NCBI GenBank assembly: GCA_950022655.1
Contig: OX465579.1
Coordinates: 44,805,950 to 44,869,949, forward strand
Source of the DNA: Alentia gelatinosa
Lineage: Eukaryota; Annelida; Polychaeta; Phyllodocida; Polynoidae
Length of the DNA stretch: 64,000 nucleotides
Direction: 5' to 3'
The notes below the pieces were generated by a model, which worked only from the letters and a program-made list of their open reading frames with translations, searched no databases and had not been told where the DNA came from. The number at the start of each line of letters is the position of its first letter. The stretch's first letter is position 1. Positions 37,372 through 48,430 of the stretch are shown one piece after another. A program made the position numbers and the translations under genes.

Positions 37372-37479
37372 ATGAATAACCCGGGGTCCCTGCCTCCCGT
37401 GACGCCTAACCTCATCAGCGTGGCGCTGCCCATGCTCGCCAACGTCCGGTCTCCGAGGTGGCACGTCGTACCCGCATAG
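37372..37479 (+). CDS. Small frame antisense to the candidate exon (35 aa)
   Basis: ATG at 37372, with an in-frame TGA just upstream, opens 35 codons beginning MNNPGSLPPVTPNLISVALP and ending at TAG 37477. A donor-like GAG|GTGGCA occurs after 29 codons. Third positions are G/C-rich here too, but this is expected on the strand opposite a GC-rich frame. It overlaps the minus-strand candidate, so at most one is likely real. No family recognised. Confidence 0.15.
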   Translation: MNNPGSLPPVTPNLISVALPMLANVRSPRWHVVPA

Positions 37480-37870
37480 CAGGCAGGTGGGCAGGGGCTG
37501 CGGCGGGGGGAGGGGGCGGCGGCGGCGACGGCCTGCGTGCAGGTAGGCGGCCGAGTAGGCGGGCGGCAGGGGCAGGGGGTGGTGCCCTTGCTGGCGGGGG
37601 TAGCGCTGTGGTTGGGTCCATGTCAGCGTAGCTGTGATCCGCACCTCGGGCATAGAGAGAGAAGTTAAATTTGTGGCTAGAGAAGGGGGCGCGGTCGGGC
37701 GGCAGCGGGCGGATTAAGGGGTGAGTGACGGGCGGGTGATGGATGGTCCTGGCCCCGATCACTTTGGGGAGGGACCCTGCTACTCTATCACGCCCCCCTA
37801 CGACCAACCCCCACGGGGCAGTCGGTCCCGGCGCTAGCCGCGACACTCGCCACGACCAGCAGCACCCCAG
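37400..37870. other. GC-rich, CpG-rich island
   Basis: Dense C+G with many CpG, including a CGG/CGC-repeating core at 37498-37530. It stands out sharply from AT-rich flanks and looks like a promoter or first-exon island. Confidence 0.6.
37411..37653 (-). CDS. Candidate first coding exon, Pro/Ala-rich with a C2H2-like motif
   Basis: An ATG frame of 122 codons runs from 37653 to 37285 on the minus strand. A splice donor-like GAG|GTTAGG follows codon 81, so I mark the exon to 37411. Codon third positions are strongly G/C up to that point and random after. The product is hydrophilic: QPQRYPRQQGHHPLPLPPAY (residues 15-34), YSAAYLHAG, an Arg/Pro run, then C57-x2-C60-x13-H74-x3-H78, close to a C2H2 zinc finger but one residue long in the loop. 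A second frame through the same DNA (37415-38032) is 205 codons and Pro/Ala-rich. I do not recognise the family. High local GC alone could create this, so it remains a guess. Confidence 0.22.
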
Positions 37871-40120
37871 TGAGAAAAATTGGGTCAGCTTAAAAGGGTT
37901 ATAGATCAAGCTACAGTACAGGAGCAGCTCGCTAGTGGAAACTATGACGGGCGAGCAGTAGGTATAGCGCGTGACGCACAGCCGGCCCCGCGTAATGCAT
38001 GGCTTGTAGGTAATGCTCGCGGGAGTCCTCACTGTTTGTACGGCATTCGTCGGAGGGCATGCTTATAAGAGGGGTTGCAGGCACATTGTGCATGCTGAAT
38101 AGGGGACATGGAGAAGAGAAATAGAACATCCACCCTCTCCCCCACAATTCAGCCCGCACAAGCACGACAGGTGACGTAGTCATAACAATAACTCATTTGC
38201 TGCGGAACATCAATTCAATTCAATCTGCGTGCGTGAACATCTTCTTTTTAGAGCTGTCCTCTGGAAGCAGTGTCAAGATCAATTTCCAATTTCCATTGTC
38301 AATGTTCGTCCTCGGGGAAGTCAGAGGTTTCCCGTGGGGGTCGCAACGCAGAGACGGAGAAGAGATGCCTAGATCAGACTTTATCAACTTTCTTTGATCT
38401 GAATTGCTCATTCTCTTCCCTTTCTCTGAATGAAGTCGTTGCCTTAAAGCAGCCCTTATCCTGATGAAGACGAAATTCTCAAAAGGCAAACCGTCAAGGT
38501 TCTATAACCTCTAGAATAATGGAATTCTGAGCTTCATATGGGATTATCATCTTTGGAATCCTATGGATAATTTCGGGTTACAATTGGACTGTGAAGTTTA
38601 TTACTTAAAATCGGTATCTCCAAGGACATTTCACATGCTTGACAACAACCTTCGGGCATTGCCTTTCAGCTTTCGACAAGATATTATACTACTGGAGCTT
38701 GACTAAGATTAATATCAAATTTAAACCTGACTTTTTTGTTTCTCTCAATCTTCCCTGATCTTGTTTAAAGTTCCTGTCTTAGAAACTCTACGGTGCTATA
38801 CATACATACATCCCTCATGAAAACCGAAAAAGCTATAACCTAGTGTCCGAGTGTTGATGTACGATATTGCCTCTGGCACGATTCATTGTCTCCTGTCGAA
38901 CACTAATATTGCCCTCTAGTTGTGTGGGAATGATATCATTCTGCTTTCTCTCTGGAAACAGGGGACTAATTCACAATGCTCAACTAAAATCAACCGGCTA
39001 CCTCCAGAGCAAATTCTCGAATATATGTAAATTCTTTGTCTCACCATTACAAACTCTCCAATACAAACAAATGCCATAGCTAGCTTGTTTTAATGAACAA
39101 ATTTGTCTTTTAAGCCTATGCATTTTTATTTGATAATCGCAGTGTAGTACATCAACAATTACCAATGGCATATTAATGCATCTTTGGTAGATTTCACACT
39201 ACGAATAAGCTTTTCATCCTGACAGGCATCACCAGTAAACCCTTTTACTGTTGCACCTGTCTGGCCGACATCTGGCCGACAGATAGAACCAGACTGCACC
39301 AGAGACAAGCTTTGAAATATTTCAATTTTCAAAGTTACCACATTTTCTAGACGATAATCTATATAAAAAAAATCCCTTTCGACCCGAATTGAGCATTAGG
39401 AATGGAACATAGCCTTATGAAATATGATAATCTTTCATGTTCCAATAAATAGCCACACTATAAAACTGGAAGTTTGATCATTTCAAAGCTCCTTCCCAGT
39501 CTATGGGTGGCGCCTATATGAATTATCCCTGCTTAAAGTGTAGGAGGTGAATGCAGACCAATTGATTGGAATGTTTATCGTATCACTCACACTAGATCTG
39601 CCTTGAGTCAAGAGAGACAGATCGTATATATACGCGACCCCGGCGAAGAGCTACATACACGATTCTGCCCTGTGGCAATGACCGATGGACCACAGGCATA
39701 AAATAGATCTGTGGCAATTAATTCCGGTGCAGGAAAGTGTACGTGGTCCATCTGTTATCAGGGCCTACAACCTCAATTAGATTTCTCGGTAACGGAACTA
39801 AGTAATCTGAGTAAGGTCTCAGATTCCCAGATGAGCAGTGATGAATAAGCCCATAAATCATCTTCTAAATAGACATGGGATATAGGTAACAACAGACAGA
39901 TATATTATTGGAAACAGGATACGAGAAAGTAGTATGATATGATTCGGAAACACATTTGCCTTAGACAACTGTAAGAAAGGGGAAAACACTTCCAGCTAAT
40001 ATGAATTCTTTTACCCCGAAATACCACCTGTGAATTACCATCTGATAAGATAATATCAAGGAACAGGTGTAGAGCTTCTGAACCGCTGGCCATGACGTTT
40101 GCCATGTGGACCTCCCGGTG
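37871..40120. other. Intergenic, no gene recognised
   Basis: AT-rich unique sequence; no repeat family or exon recognised. Confidence 0.55.
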
Positions 40121-40310
40121 AAGGCCCATTTCCATTGGCTGACGAAAAGGGTGTCTTTTTCGTGTTCTCCTAATAGCCTATTTAAATTTTGAGCCAGCAG
40201 CGCTGAAGTTCCGGTCCCTGACTGTATATCGGTGAATGCCAATGAAACTGGGTTATTAGGAGAACACAAAAAATCTATACCCTTTTCGTCGGCCAATGGA
40301 AACGGCCCTT
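40121..40310. mobile_element. MITE with AAGGGCCGTTTCCATTGG termini (190 bp)
   Basis: Left AAGGCCCATTTCCATTGGCT then GACGAAAAGGGT is an inverted match to the right end, whose reverse complement reads AAGGGCCGTTTCCATTGGCC then GACGAAAAGGGT. Inside, GTTCTCCTAATAGCC and GGGTTATTAGGAGAAC extend the stem. The 111-codon minus-strand frame (39961-40296) spans it and is a by-product. Related termini occur at 56676-57355. Confidence 0.85.
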
Positions 40311-42599
40311 ATGATATCCAGTCTATGAGTACGACTCAAGAATGCCCCATAACTTTGTTTATTGATCTTCGTCCTTATATTTCCATTAAGATTTACAATA
40401 TTACTTCAAAAAGTCATCCTGAGATTGTGTCAATTATTTTTCTACGTGACATGCTTGGCATTCTTCCTTTATACCTTTTTATGATTATGCTTTCTTCCAA
40501 TTTTCCTTTAACATGTACATACATTTACTACATACAGGGAAAACTATCTGACCAATATTCACCATTCAAAATAATAGTTGGTTATATTATGGGAATCATA
40601 TAAAAATATATCTGTAGAAAACATTACAAATTGTGATTAGAATTAACCTCAGAATACATTACATTCAATACATATCTAATACACCTTGTATTTTACATAG
40701 TTGGTTTAATACACATTTCAAGAACTTGGTCTCTTTTCCCCCTGTTGTTGTTCTATAGATATCATAAAAAAGTGCCACAATCAGAGTAGTTTTGTTTCAC
40801 GCCTAATCATTTCATTCTTGTAGAAATCAAGGGAACACCTTAGGTGTCTGGCAACATTCCAAACTTGAAGGGTTGAGTGATAAATCATTCCAATGGATGT
40901 AATATGCATCGGAACTCCTTAACTTACAGGACTACTTTATGATGGAATAGCATCTTTCAATTGGTTTTCAAGTATCACTGATGTTGCGCAGTACTCTTGT
41001 TGTCGACCTTTTCAAGCAACCAATCCGGCTGCTGATGATGTGGATGTATATGTTGCTGTGTTAAAGACTGGCAAATGGCAGCTATTGAGTTGGAGCTATC
41101 GACCAAGTAGCATCCCGCCTACCCATAAATAAAGGTACAATCTGTATGGCTAGATGTTCACGAACATGTCTGATGGCATCAGAGCATTCATGTCTACCCA
41201 GCTTCTTTATTGCATTTACACCAGTTTGTGACGTCATACTCGATATGCCAAATATTCTACTGCTATATTCGACAATGTCAGCAAATTTCAGACGCTACTA
41301 TTGCCATTTCAGTGTTGAGGTCGCGTCCTCCTTGGTGGCTTCGTTATATCGTAACTCGTATGCCCACCCTTACTGTCCTCCAGTAGGAGGTATCTTATTG
41401 GTATCATTACGCATAAACCCCAGTCGCTGCCAATACCCACATGCCATTCCCTTTGACAAAATGTGAACGATTCGAAAATTGCATGATGCTATCCTTTTCT
41501 CCATATTTCCAATAGAATTAAAGGTTTTTTTAAGTCGGTTTCAATCTTAATATAATCACCCACATATATTTGGTATCTTCGAACTATGAGGAACGCTTCG
41601 GCGTATCTAGATATAGATCTAGTTAACAAGCGTGTTGTAAAGGCCTTGGATCAATGGTAAGCAGTTATTCATAACTGAGTAGATCCACGATTAATTAACA
41701 ATCTCAGAAACTCATGCCTGTCAAGGATAAATAGTCTAGTGACAAAAATACGGAATGGGCTATAAAGTGGACAATTGAGGTGTCCAGGCTCTAGACTGGA
41801 ACAATTGAGGTACACGCTTGATTTTGAACAGTCACGGTTTATTGATGTATCCTGTTTGATTCGAGAAATAGGAAACATATACAGGATGTGTTCCACTCAA
41901 TGGCAATACGTTTCGGGGACACCTACAGTACAAAATAAAAGAACAGATCGAGCCTATTGTCTATTAATGTGCCGTCACGTGATGGTTTTCTAGAGTGCGT
42001 TCCTCTTTTGAGATGAAGCATCGTCTTGTAATGTCTATGCATTGAGCTCCTCCGACCCACCCCCACCCACGCCTACCGTCCTTAAACCATGAGAGGAAGC
42101 CATCCATCACATTGTCTCCAGTTGGGTCTGGAAGACCGGGTTTCCATAAGTACTACCAGGGACCTAATAATGAGACATTAAGGGTTCTTTTGATACCCTG
42201 TGTTTAGCATGTAGTCCGCAGTGGCCCTCTTAACTACGGACTGTCGACAAATACCCATTCCTCCACTGAAGCAGGAGACCCCGGCGAAGCCATCGAACCG
42301 ATGGACGCTCCCATGGGATACATTTACATTAAGTCCCATGGCTAGGCTAACTCACGCATGAATACGTTTTACCCAGTCGCCATTTGTGACGTTTAGAAAT
42401 AGCCCCCCGCCTCTTTACTTCTTGATCTATTTTTTGTTTGTTTGAGGGGTGTGGGGTGGGGAGGAGTGTTGCCTGGCTTATTATGTAATTTCAACCAACA
42501 AAAGAAGAAACTTTCCGTCTCTGCAGTGCCTAATCTGCGGCCTAGTTTTCAACCCCATTGAAGCCTGGCTCCCAACCCGGGCTGCTTTTTGACGTGCCT
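40311..42599. other. Intergenic, no gene recognised
   Basis: AT-rich unique sequence. A small direct repeat (GACAATTGAGGT and GAACAATTGAGGT) lies near 41769-41812. GC content rises from 42040. Confidence 0.55.
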
Positions 42600-43240
42600 C
42601 ATCACTGAGTGGCTAATTTGCGCCGCGTCACCTCTAGCATGTGTCCATCACCATCGTAGGCGACCGGTGGCTTTTTGTCAGCTTTGATCAGATTTCGTGT
42701 CGGCCGAGGCGAGACGAGACGAGGCGATCGGCGGCGGGAGGGAGGGAGGCGGGAGAGTGTCAGATCCAGCAACGGGCGACGCTAGAGTGTGGCTGGGATG
42801 GAGAGTGGAGCTTCCAGTTGGGCTCGCTCTTTGGTATGGCGGGACTAAGGGAGGGGGAGGGCGGAATGGATGTTGACTACCCCCACTCTCACCCGCCTAT
42901 CTTCTCTATCCCCTACCACTCCGCCACGCAAGGAAACCGAGCGGTTGCAATGATTCAGCGAACGCGGCTAAATGCCATGCCGCTTCCCCGATCGCAGGGA
43001 GTGATGGCTTGCCGGGCAATTGATCAACACAGGAAGAGCCGACGCCCCCACACCGTAACCACGACACCCCTCCCATCCGCGCCACATCCCCTCAGCCCAG
43101 CCACCCCTCCACCCGTCCCCACACACCCAGTCCATTCCCACAGGCCCGGATTTCCCAATGGAGGCTAACGCCCGGCGAAAGTCCAAGGAAGGGGGAAAGG
43201 GGTGCTTTTAGATTAGGCGATGGTCACTGAAGCAGGGCCA
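42600..43240. other. GC-rich island upstream of a candidate exon
   Basis: CpG-containing, with GAGACGAGACGAGGCGATCG near 42711 and G- or C-biased stretches. A 175-codon plus-strand frame (42641-43168) lacks a recognisable domain and ends in Pro/His-rich low complexity. Position just before the frame at 43285 fits a promoter/5' UTR; this is inference. Confidence 0.45.
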
Positions 43241-43284
43241 CAACGTGCGCACCCTCTCCTGCCTGCTTCTAGTCTTGCCACCCC

Positions 43285-43452
43285 ATGAACATGAACACCC
43301 CCTCCGCAGTATACCCTGCCTACAAGGTCATGTACCCCTTCGGTGCCGGGAGCACCCCCTGCTACCCACCCTCCAACCTCCACCACACTCTGTCAGACCT
43401 CAACATGAACCGGGCAATCAGTCATGGCTGTCCGTATACATGCAGACAGCAG
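43285..43452 (+). CDS. Candidate first coding exon (56 codons)
   Basis: ATG at 43285, in good context (GCCACCCCATGA), opens MNMNTPSAVYPAYKVMYPFG, then GAGSTPCYPPSNLHHTLSDL, then NMNR. The first 43 codons have mostly C or G in third position (for example TAC CCC TTC, AAC CTC CAC CAC), the best coding-like bias in the window. Bias weakens afterwards. A donor-like CAG|GTGTTT follows codon 56; unspliced, the frame stops at 43572. Tyr/Pro/Ser/Asn-rich composition without a fold resembles N-termini of transcription regulators, but I recognise no family and see no following exon. It lies at the 3' side of the 42.6-43.2 kb island. Confidence 0.3.
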
Positions 43453-45539
43453 GTGTTTGCTTACACCGGACGCGCTCTGGAGCAGGGAGAGAAGCTGGGG
43501 AAAGACGGGGGGAGAGTGAGCGGGAGGTGGGGGACATGGAGGGTGGAGAACCCCATTAGAGGGCGGGTTTAAGCCGAAGACGTATTCGCACCTCCCGGCG
43601 CATAAATCTGCCGCGCCCGGCGACGTGCGAGCGGGGCGCGGGTCACTGCATTTAAAGCACCTTTTTGTAAGTGACGAATTGAGAAATGATTTGAAGGTTA
43701 GAGGGTCCCATTCCTTCACCCTGCTGGTGCCTGCTTTCACCCCCTCTCCTGCCAGCCAAAGGAGCATGTGGAAAAAGCCGGCTCCTCCAGTGGTATTTCT
43801 CAGCGCACCACCCATCTTTGAGAGTAAGCCCATCGCAATCGAAGGTCAGGGTCACAGCATAGACTGCCAACGACCTTGGGAGGACAAATGAAATGGGCCT
43901 GAGATTGGGACCCTAGGCCGGATCCTTTTAATTCCATATCAATAAAGAGCTGCTGTTCAAGCCAATATTACACCGGTCCCGTTGAATATAAACACATAAT
44001 TCGCGGTTGGAAACCTTTTCAAAAAGATTAAGGTCAGTGCCCATAACCATAATACCAATTACCTCCGCGAGCTGAAAGCATGTTAATGGCAGTGGCGCCG
44101 CCAGTTGCGCCCCTAGGCGGTGGAACTATTAGCATAGACACAAAAGGTGCGGGTGGCAGGGTGGTAGTGTTATTGACTCGAGCTGTGCCCACCAACAGGT
44201 TCTGTACAGTTATATATAGCTTTATCATAGCACAATATACCATTATCAAATTACAAACCATCGGCGAGTCCTTGCGGAGTCGACTATGCTGGAGCCCAAT
44301 TAATCGGTACTGGTGAATAACCCGACCTAAGAGTTCCACTATACATCTCGGCTTTAGAGTGCGAACTGGGGGAACACCTGTATACATGCGGGCTGAGTCC
44401 GATCTGCTCTTAGAGCGGGAAGGCCTTGTGTGTCTCCCCCTCCCCCCCTCCTTCTCAACAAAAACACAGAGTTCGAGCAGGTAATAATCGCGTGTGGGAG
44501 AGTGCCATAAAGGCGAGCTGCTCAGGCCTTTGGGACAATACCAGCCTCCCTTAGCATGCATCGTCTGTGAGGAAATGTGAAACCTTGCACCGTTGCATGT
44601 GAGTCGTTCTCTGGGCGTACAGGTAAGCTGGGTAATGATTACAGTACCCCCTTCCTCTACCCCGCCATCCGTCACCACCACCCTACCACCAACTCCCTTC
44701 TATCCACCAGCATAACCCTCCATATCCAACCTTGCCAGCACCCGCTCCTTTTCGGGACAGAGTAGGCTTGCGTCAGGCGGATGGGCTGGTCGTTAGGCGG
44801 CACGTTTCCCCCACATCAGCAGGGTGCGTGAGGGTGGCCGTGTTTACGCCGCTAGGCCCCGACACGACACGCGCCTACACGCACCCATGCCATTTTTTTG
44901 TTCATTGCAAACCATTCTCCAAAATTGAGAATTAGGATCGTACACGCTCCGGGTCTTGCATCAACGGGAACAATCCTGGAGAAATCTCTCTGGTAATAAA
45001 TACCCCCAGTTTATCGGGGTACCACCGGTAGAAATAGTACATTAACTGCAATGCACTAGACAACGAAATCCATTATACCTTTCTTTTCTTCCAAATCTCT
45101 CATTATACAATATCTGCTTCAATGTAGATTGATCGATATATCCAACACTTATCCAGCAGAAACATAACTATAAAGTCAGAAAAAAGCTTTAATGGTTGTT
45201 TTATAGCTGCTTCACTGGCTTTACAGCCACGTGCGTTACCACCTGAGCTTCACCTCTTCTCGTATCGGATAAACCTTTCAAAAACATGTATTTGTTAGCT
45301 GCAGCACTCAACGCTTTTGACCAAAATGTACGTACCTGACACTTAAACAAATAGCTATAAGGTATACTGCATGCACCTCTCCCTTAGTGCTCTTACTGCA
45401 GAGACGTCTACAACAGTCCTTGGGTTAATGTGATCAGTACCTGACATGCGTCGTCCGGGGCGATCTAAGGAGTTCTCTTATTGACATTCTCTCCACTCCG
45501 GGATCAGACAATTTAAACCTCTGCATAGCCCCATAACGT
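43453..45539. other. Intergenic or intronic, no gene recognised
   Basis: GC-rich to 43650, then mixed. A 215-codon minus-strand frame (44034-44681) has no known motif and is within chance expectation for this much DNA. 44930-45500 is AT-rich. Confidence 0.5.
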
Positions 45540-46340
45540 GGACATCCAGTGTTACGCGGGGCTGGCCAGTGTTACACAGGGCCATTGCTGGCCGGACAAC
45601 GAGGGGCCGTGGACAGGGGCGTCGGTCAGGAGTGAGCATGGTGCACTCATCCGGCGGCGCCTTTATCTGTTCCTCCCGCCGTCACAAACTACCAGAGGGT
45701 ACATTCCCCCGGCACTTAAGTGCCCTGCCGATGACCCGCCACTCGGCGACAACGCGTAGGACGCCTGCCCGACCCTCCATCTACCGTCCACGTAGCACAG
45801 GAACCGGAAGTGTGCGACGACGTAACACACCGGAAGTTGGTGATGTGCCAGTACAAATTTACGTCGGATAACGACGTCGACGATGGCGATAGGGTGTATA
45901 AGGGAGTTGAGAGATGGGAAGCGGGAATGGAGGTATACGAATGACTGTTGGAGGTTGGGCGCCGGAGGTGGGGGAGGGGGGATGGCTGTGTCTCAGGTCG
46001 AGGTGGTTGGAGGGTCGCGGGGGCCATACTACAGGGGGTCGGCCCACTTCCACGTCGCCGATGTCCATTTTATTAGGGCGGCGGCCGTGGGCGCGCTGGG
46101 GAAGCGCTGTTTTATGAATCCAATTTGCGGTAGCGGTGAGAGGGCGCGAACAAAGGGAAGCAATCGACGCGGGCTGTCGGGGCCGCGCGCCCTTACCTGA
46201 TCTATTGGCGCGGCGTCCTATTCCACCTTTTGCCGGGACAGTCTCATTATAGGCCGTCGGCGGCGGCAGCGCTCGCTAGGGGGACGGGCGGAGGGGACTT
46301 GGCGTGAACGGGCCACGGTGCCTGAAGATGGCGAGCGGTG
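45540..46340. promoter_or_regulatory. GC-rich island with paired ETS-type sites
   Basis: CpG-rich block with ACCGGAAGTG at 45803-45812 and ACCGGAAGTT at 45829-45838, the consensus of ETS-family activators common in TATA-less promoters. GAAGATGGCGAG near 46325 resembles a YY1 site. Overlapping frames on both strands have no recognised domain. No transcript start or exon can be assigned. Confidence 0.35.
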
Positions 46341-48209
46341 AGGGCAGGTGGAGACGCGATGGAGGTGAATTGGGGGAAGAGAAGGTGTGTGTGGTATGTT
46401 AGGGATGGAAGGGGGTGGGGGAAAGTGGGTGGAGCTTCAGTGGTTTCTGATTCACTCAACTCCTTCCAGGTGAGGACAATCTACGAGCCTCGCCTCCAGT
46501 GACAACCCCGCCTCAACACATACCCACACCCACACCTGCATTATCACTTCACCGCCCACTCTTAAGCCCTCAGCGACACCGGCCCCACCTGGTGTCGCCG
46601 AGGGGTGGTGAAGATCACTTGAAAGGATCACTCCTCGCGCTCAATCACATTACCTGCCCGGTCGCCTTCCTTATCTTATCTCTTCTCCGGTGACGGATTG
46701 CCTGTGTGGGCCTTCATAATTGTGCCCAAGTGCATTATTCATGAGATCCATTGAAATTAAAACTGCACAATACATTGCCAGCGTCCAGGTGGGGTCCTTT
46801 TGGGCTGACTCTGAGGGCCATCGCGCAAGCCCTTTACGGGGCGGGTACGAGTGCTTTACAAAATTGCATTGCAGTACTCAGACTTCCTACTTACCACCCA
46901 TTATGGTATTCTGCTCTAATTTTCTTTTCCCTTTTTTGTTTGGGGTTGGGGGCGGGGATGTTTTTCTGTTTATTCAAATTTAGAATCCCATCCGTGGAGG
47001 TTTTAATCTCTTTTTCCTAACTGATGAGTCAACAATGAACTTGCAATGATTTTCAGGAAATAAAGTCATATGGTTCAATGATGTTCTGCATCTCAAAAGT
47101 ATCAAATGAGAACACAGAAAACTCTCCCATGGTCTTAGTTTTCTATAAAACGATTTGTGTTTATAATATAGATAGATATATTTTCTTAATATGCATATCG
47201 CCTGTTAGATGAATATGAAAAATAGTGCATATCATTATCTTGCTTTACTAGACTTAAAAGACTGGATTAATGTTATTCAGTTCCTAATTCAGTCAGAAAT
47301 TGCTGGTCAGGTTTCCTGCAGACTTTTGTGACCTTGCAAAAAGTATTGATTCTTATTTGTTAAACACACGATAACAATGCATCCTTGGAGACTAATTAGT
47401 GAGGTAAGTCTCCTCTTGCGATCCCCTTCTAAATACTCGTAGGTCTCTAATCTAATTTAATGGGTTAAAGATTTGAAAGAAAATTTCTTTGATACCTATT
47501 CATGAACGTCAAAATTTGTATTTGTGTACGAAGAACGCGGTATCTGTATCAGGTTGATGGACATCCACACTGAGTACCCACTCTTGTAAGACATGAAGAG
47601 ACATAGATAGCTGCTATGAATAATTCTGGTATTTGTTTATTGAAATGATGCAATATGGAAATATCTCTATATGTTGTATCATTCGGTAATCACGTTGTCC
47701 CATAAAGTATGTGCATTCATTCATTGGTAACACCTGCAGTATTAACATATGCCTATAAAGCTTAACAGATATAATGGTGTTTATTCATACGTACACAGAT
47801 TATGAGGCCCATAACATATTATGTGATGTCAAATAATCTTCGGGAGAAGCATAAATAATTTTGATTCATAATTAGATAAATCATGATGACCATGATCATC
47901 TTAAGCAGATATTCGTTTGTGATAGAAAAATCAACCATATCGCACGACAGAGAACATCATTTGTAAGTGTTAACATATCCAGAAACTTATTATCTGATGC
48001 CGTGTCTTTAGTAAGAGTGATTTTATCCTGAATGAGAGAGCTGCTCCGTAGGTCAAGCAACACAGTGGACGTGAGCAGATCATCGTGCGGGAAACGGAGC
48101 ATGCATCATCAGCCAACTTTACCTTGTTTTTCCGAGGCCAGTGTCAAAGGTCACCAGGGACATTATCAAAAACTATGGTAACTATCAGTCCCATCGCGAC
48201 AAGGCCCAA
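46341..48209. other. Intergenic, no gene recognised
   Basis: Purine-rich to 46440, pyrimidine-rich 46490-46600, then AT-rich. 46725-46785 (GTGCATTATTCATGAG, ATTGAAATTAAAACTGC) could be regulatory. Confidence 0.45.
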
Positions 48210-48430
48210 TTGTGTGTTATTTATTCATCACACGGCTGTTGGAACTAATAGACAACAACCGTAAATCGCATTCTGCGCCCAGGCCATGACGGGGGGCCCC
48301 ACGCCCTGAAGGTCATATATCCATTAGGCGTGACCTCTCCCGGGGTGGCTGGACAGGCCGACCCGATGCCCGCCGCTGATAAGCGAGTTATAATTGTTGT
48401 AATTCATTCATGACACAATGTCACTGCATG
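48210..48430. promoter_or_regulatory. Possible cis-regulatory module
   Basis: A run of motif-like words: GTTATTTATTCATCAC, AACCGTAAATCGC, TCATATATCCATTAGGCG, GCTGATAAGCG (GATA type), TTATAATTGTTGTAATTCAT. AT words embedded in GC-rich sequence are typical of enhancers. No conservation data available. Confidence 0.25.

Noticed and set aside
39961..40296. 111-codon minus-strand frame
   Set aside because: Overlies the 190-bp MITE; its sequence is explained by the inverted repeat.
44034..44681. 215-codon minus-strand frame
   Set aside because: No recognisable motif or clear codon bias; about one frame this long is expected by chance in 64 kb.
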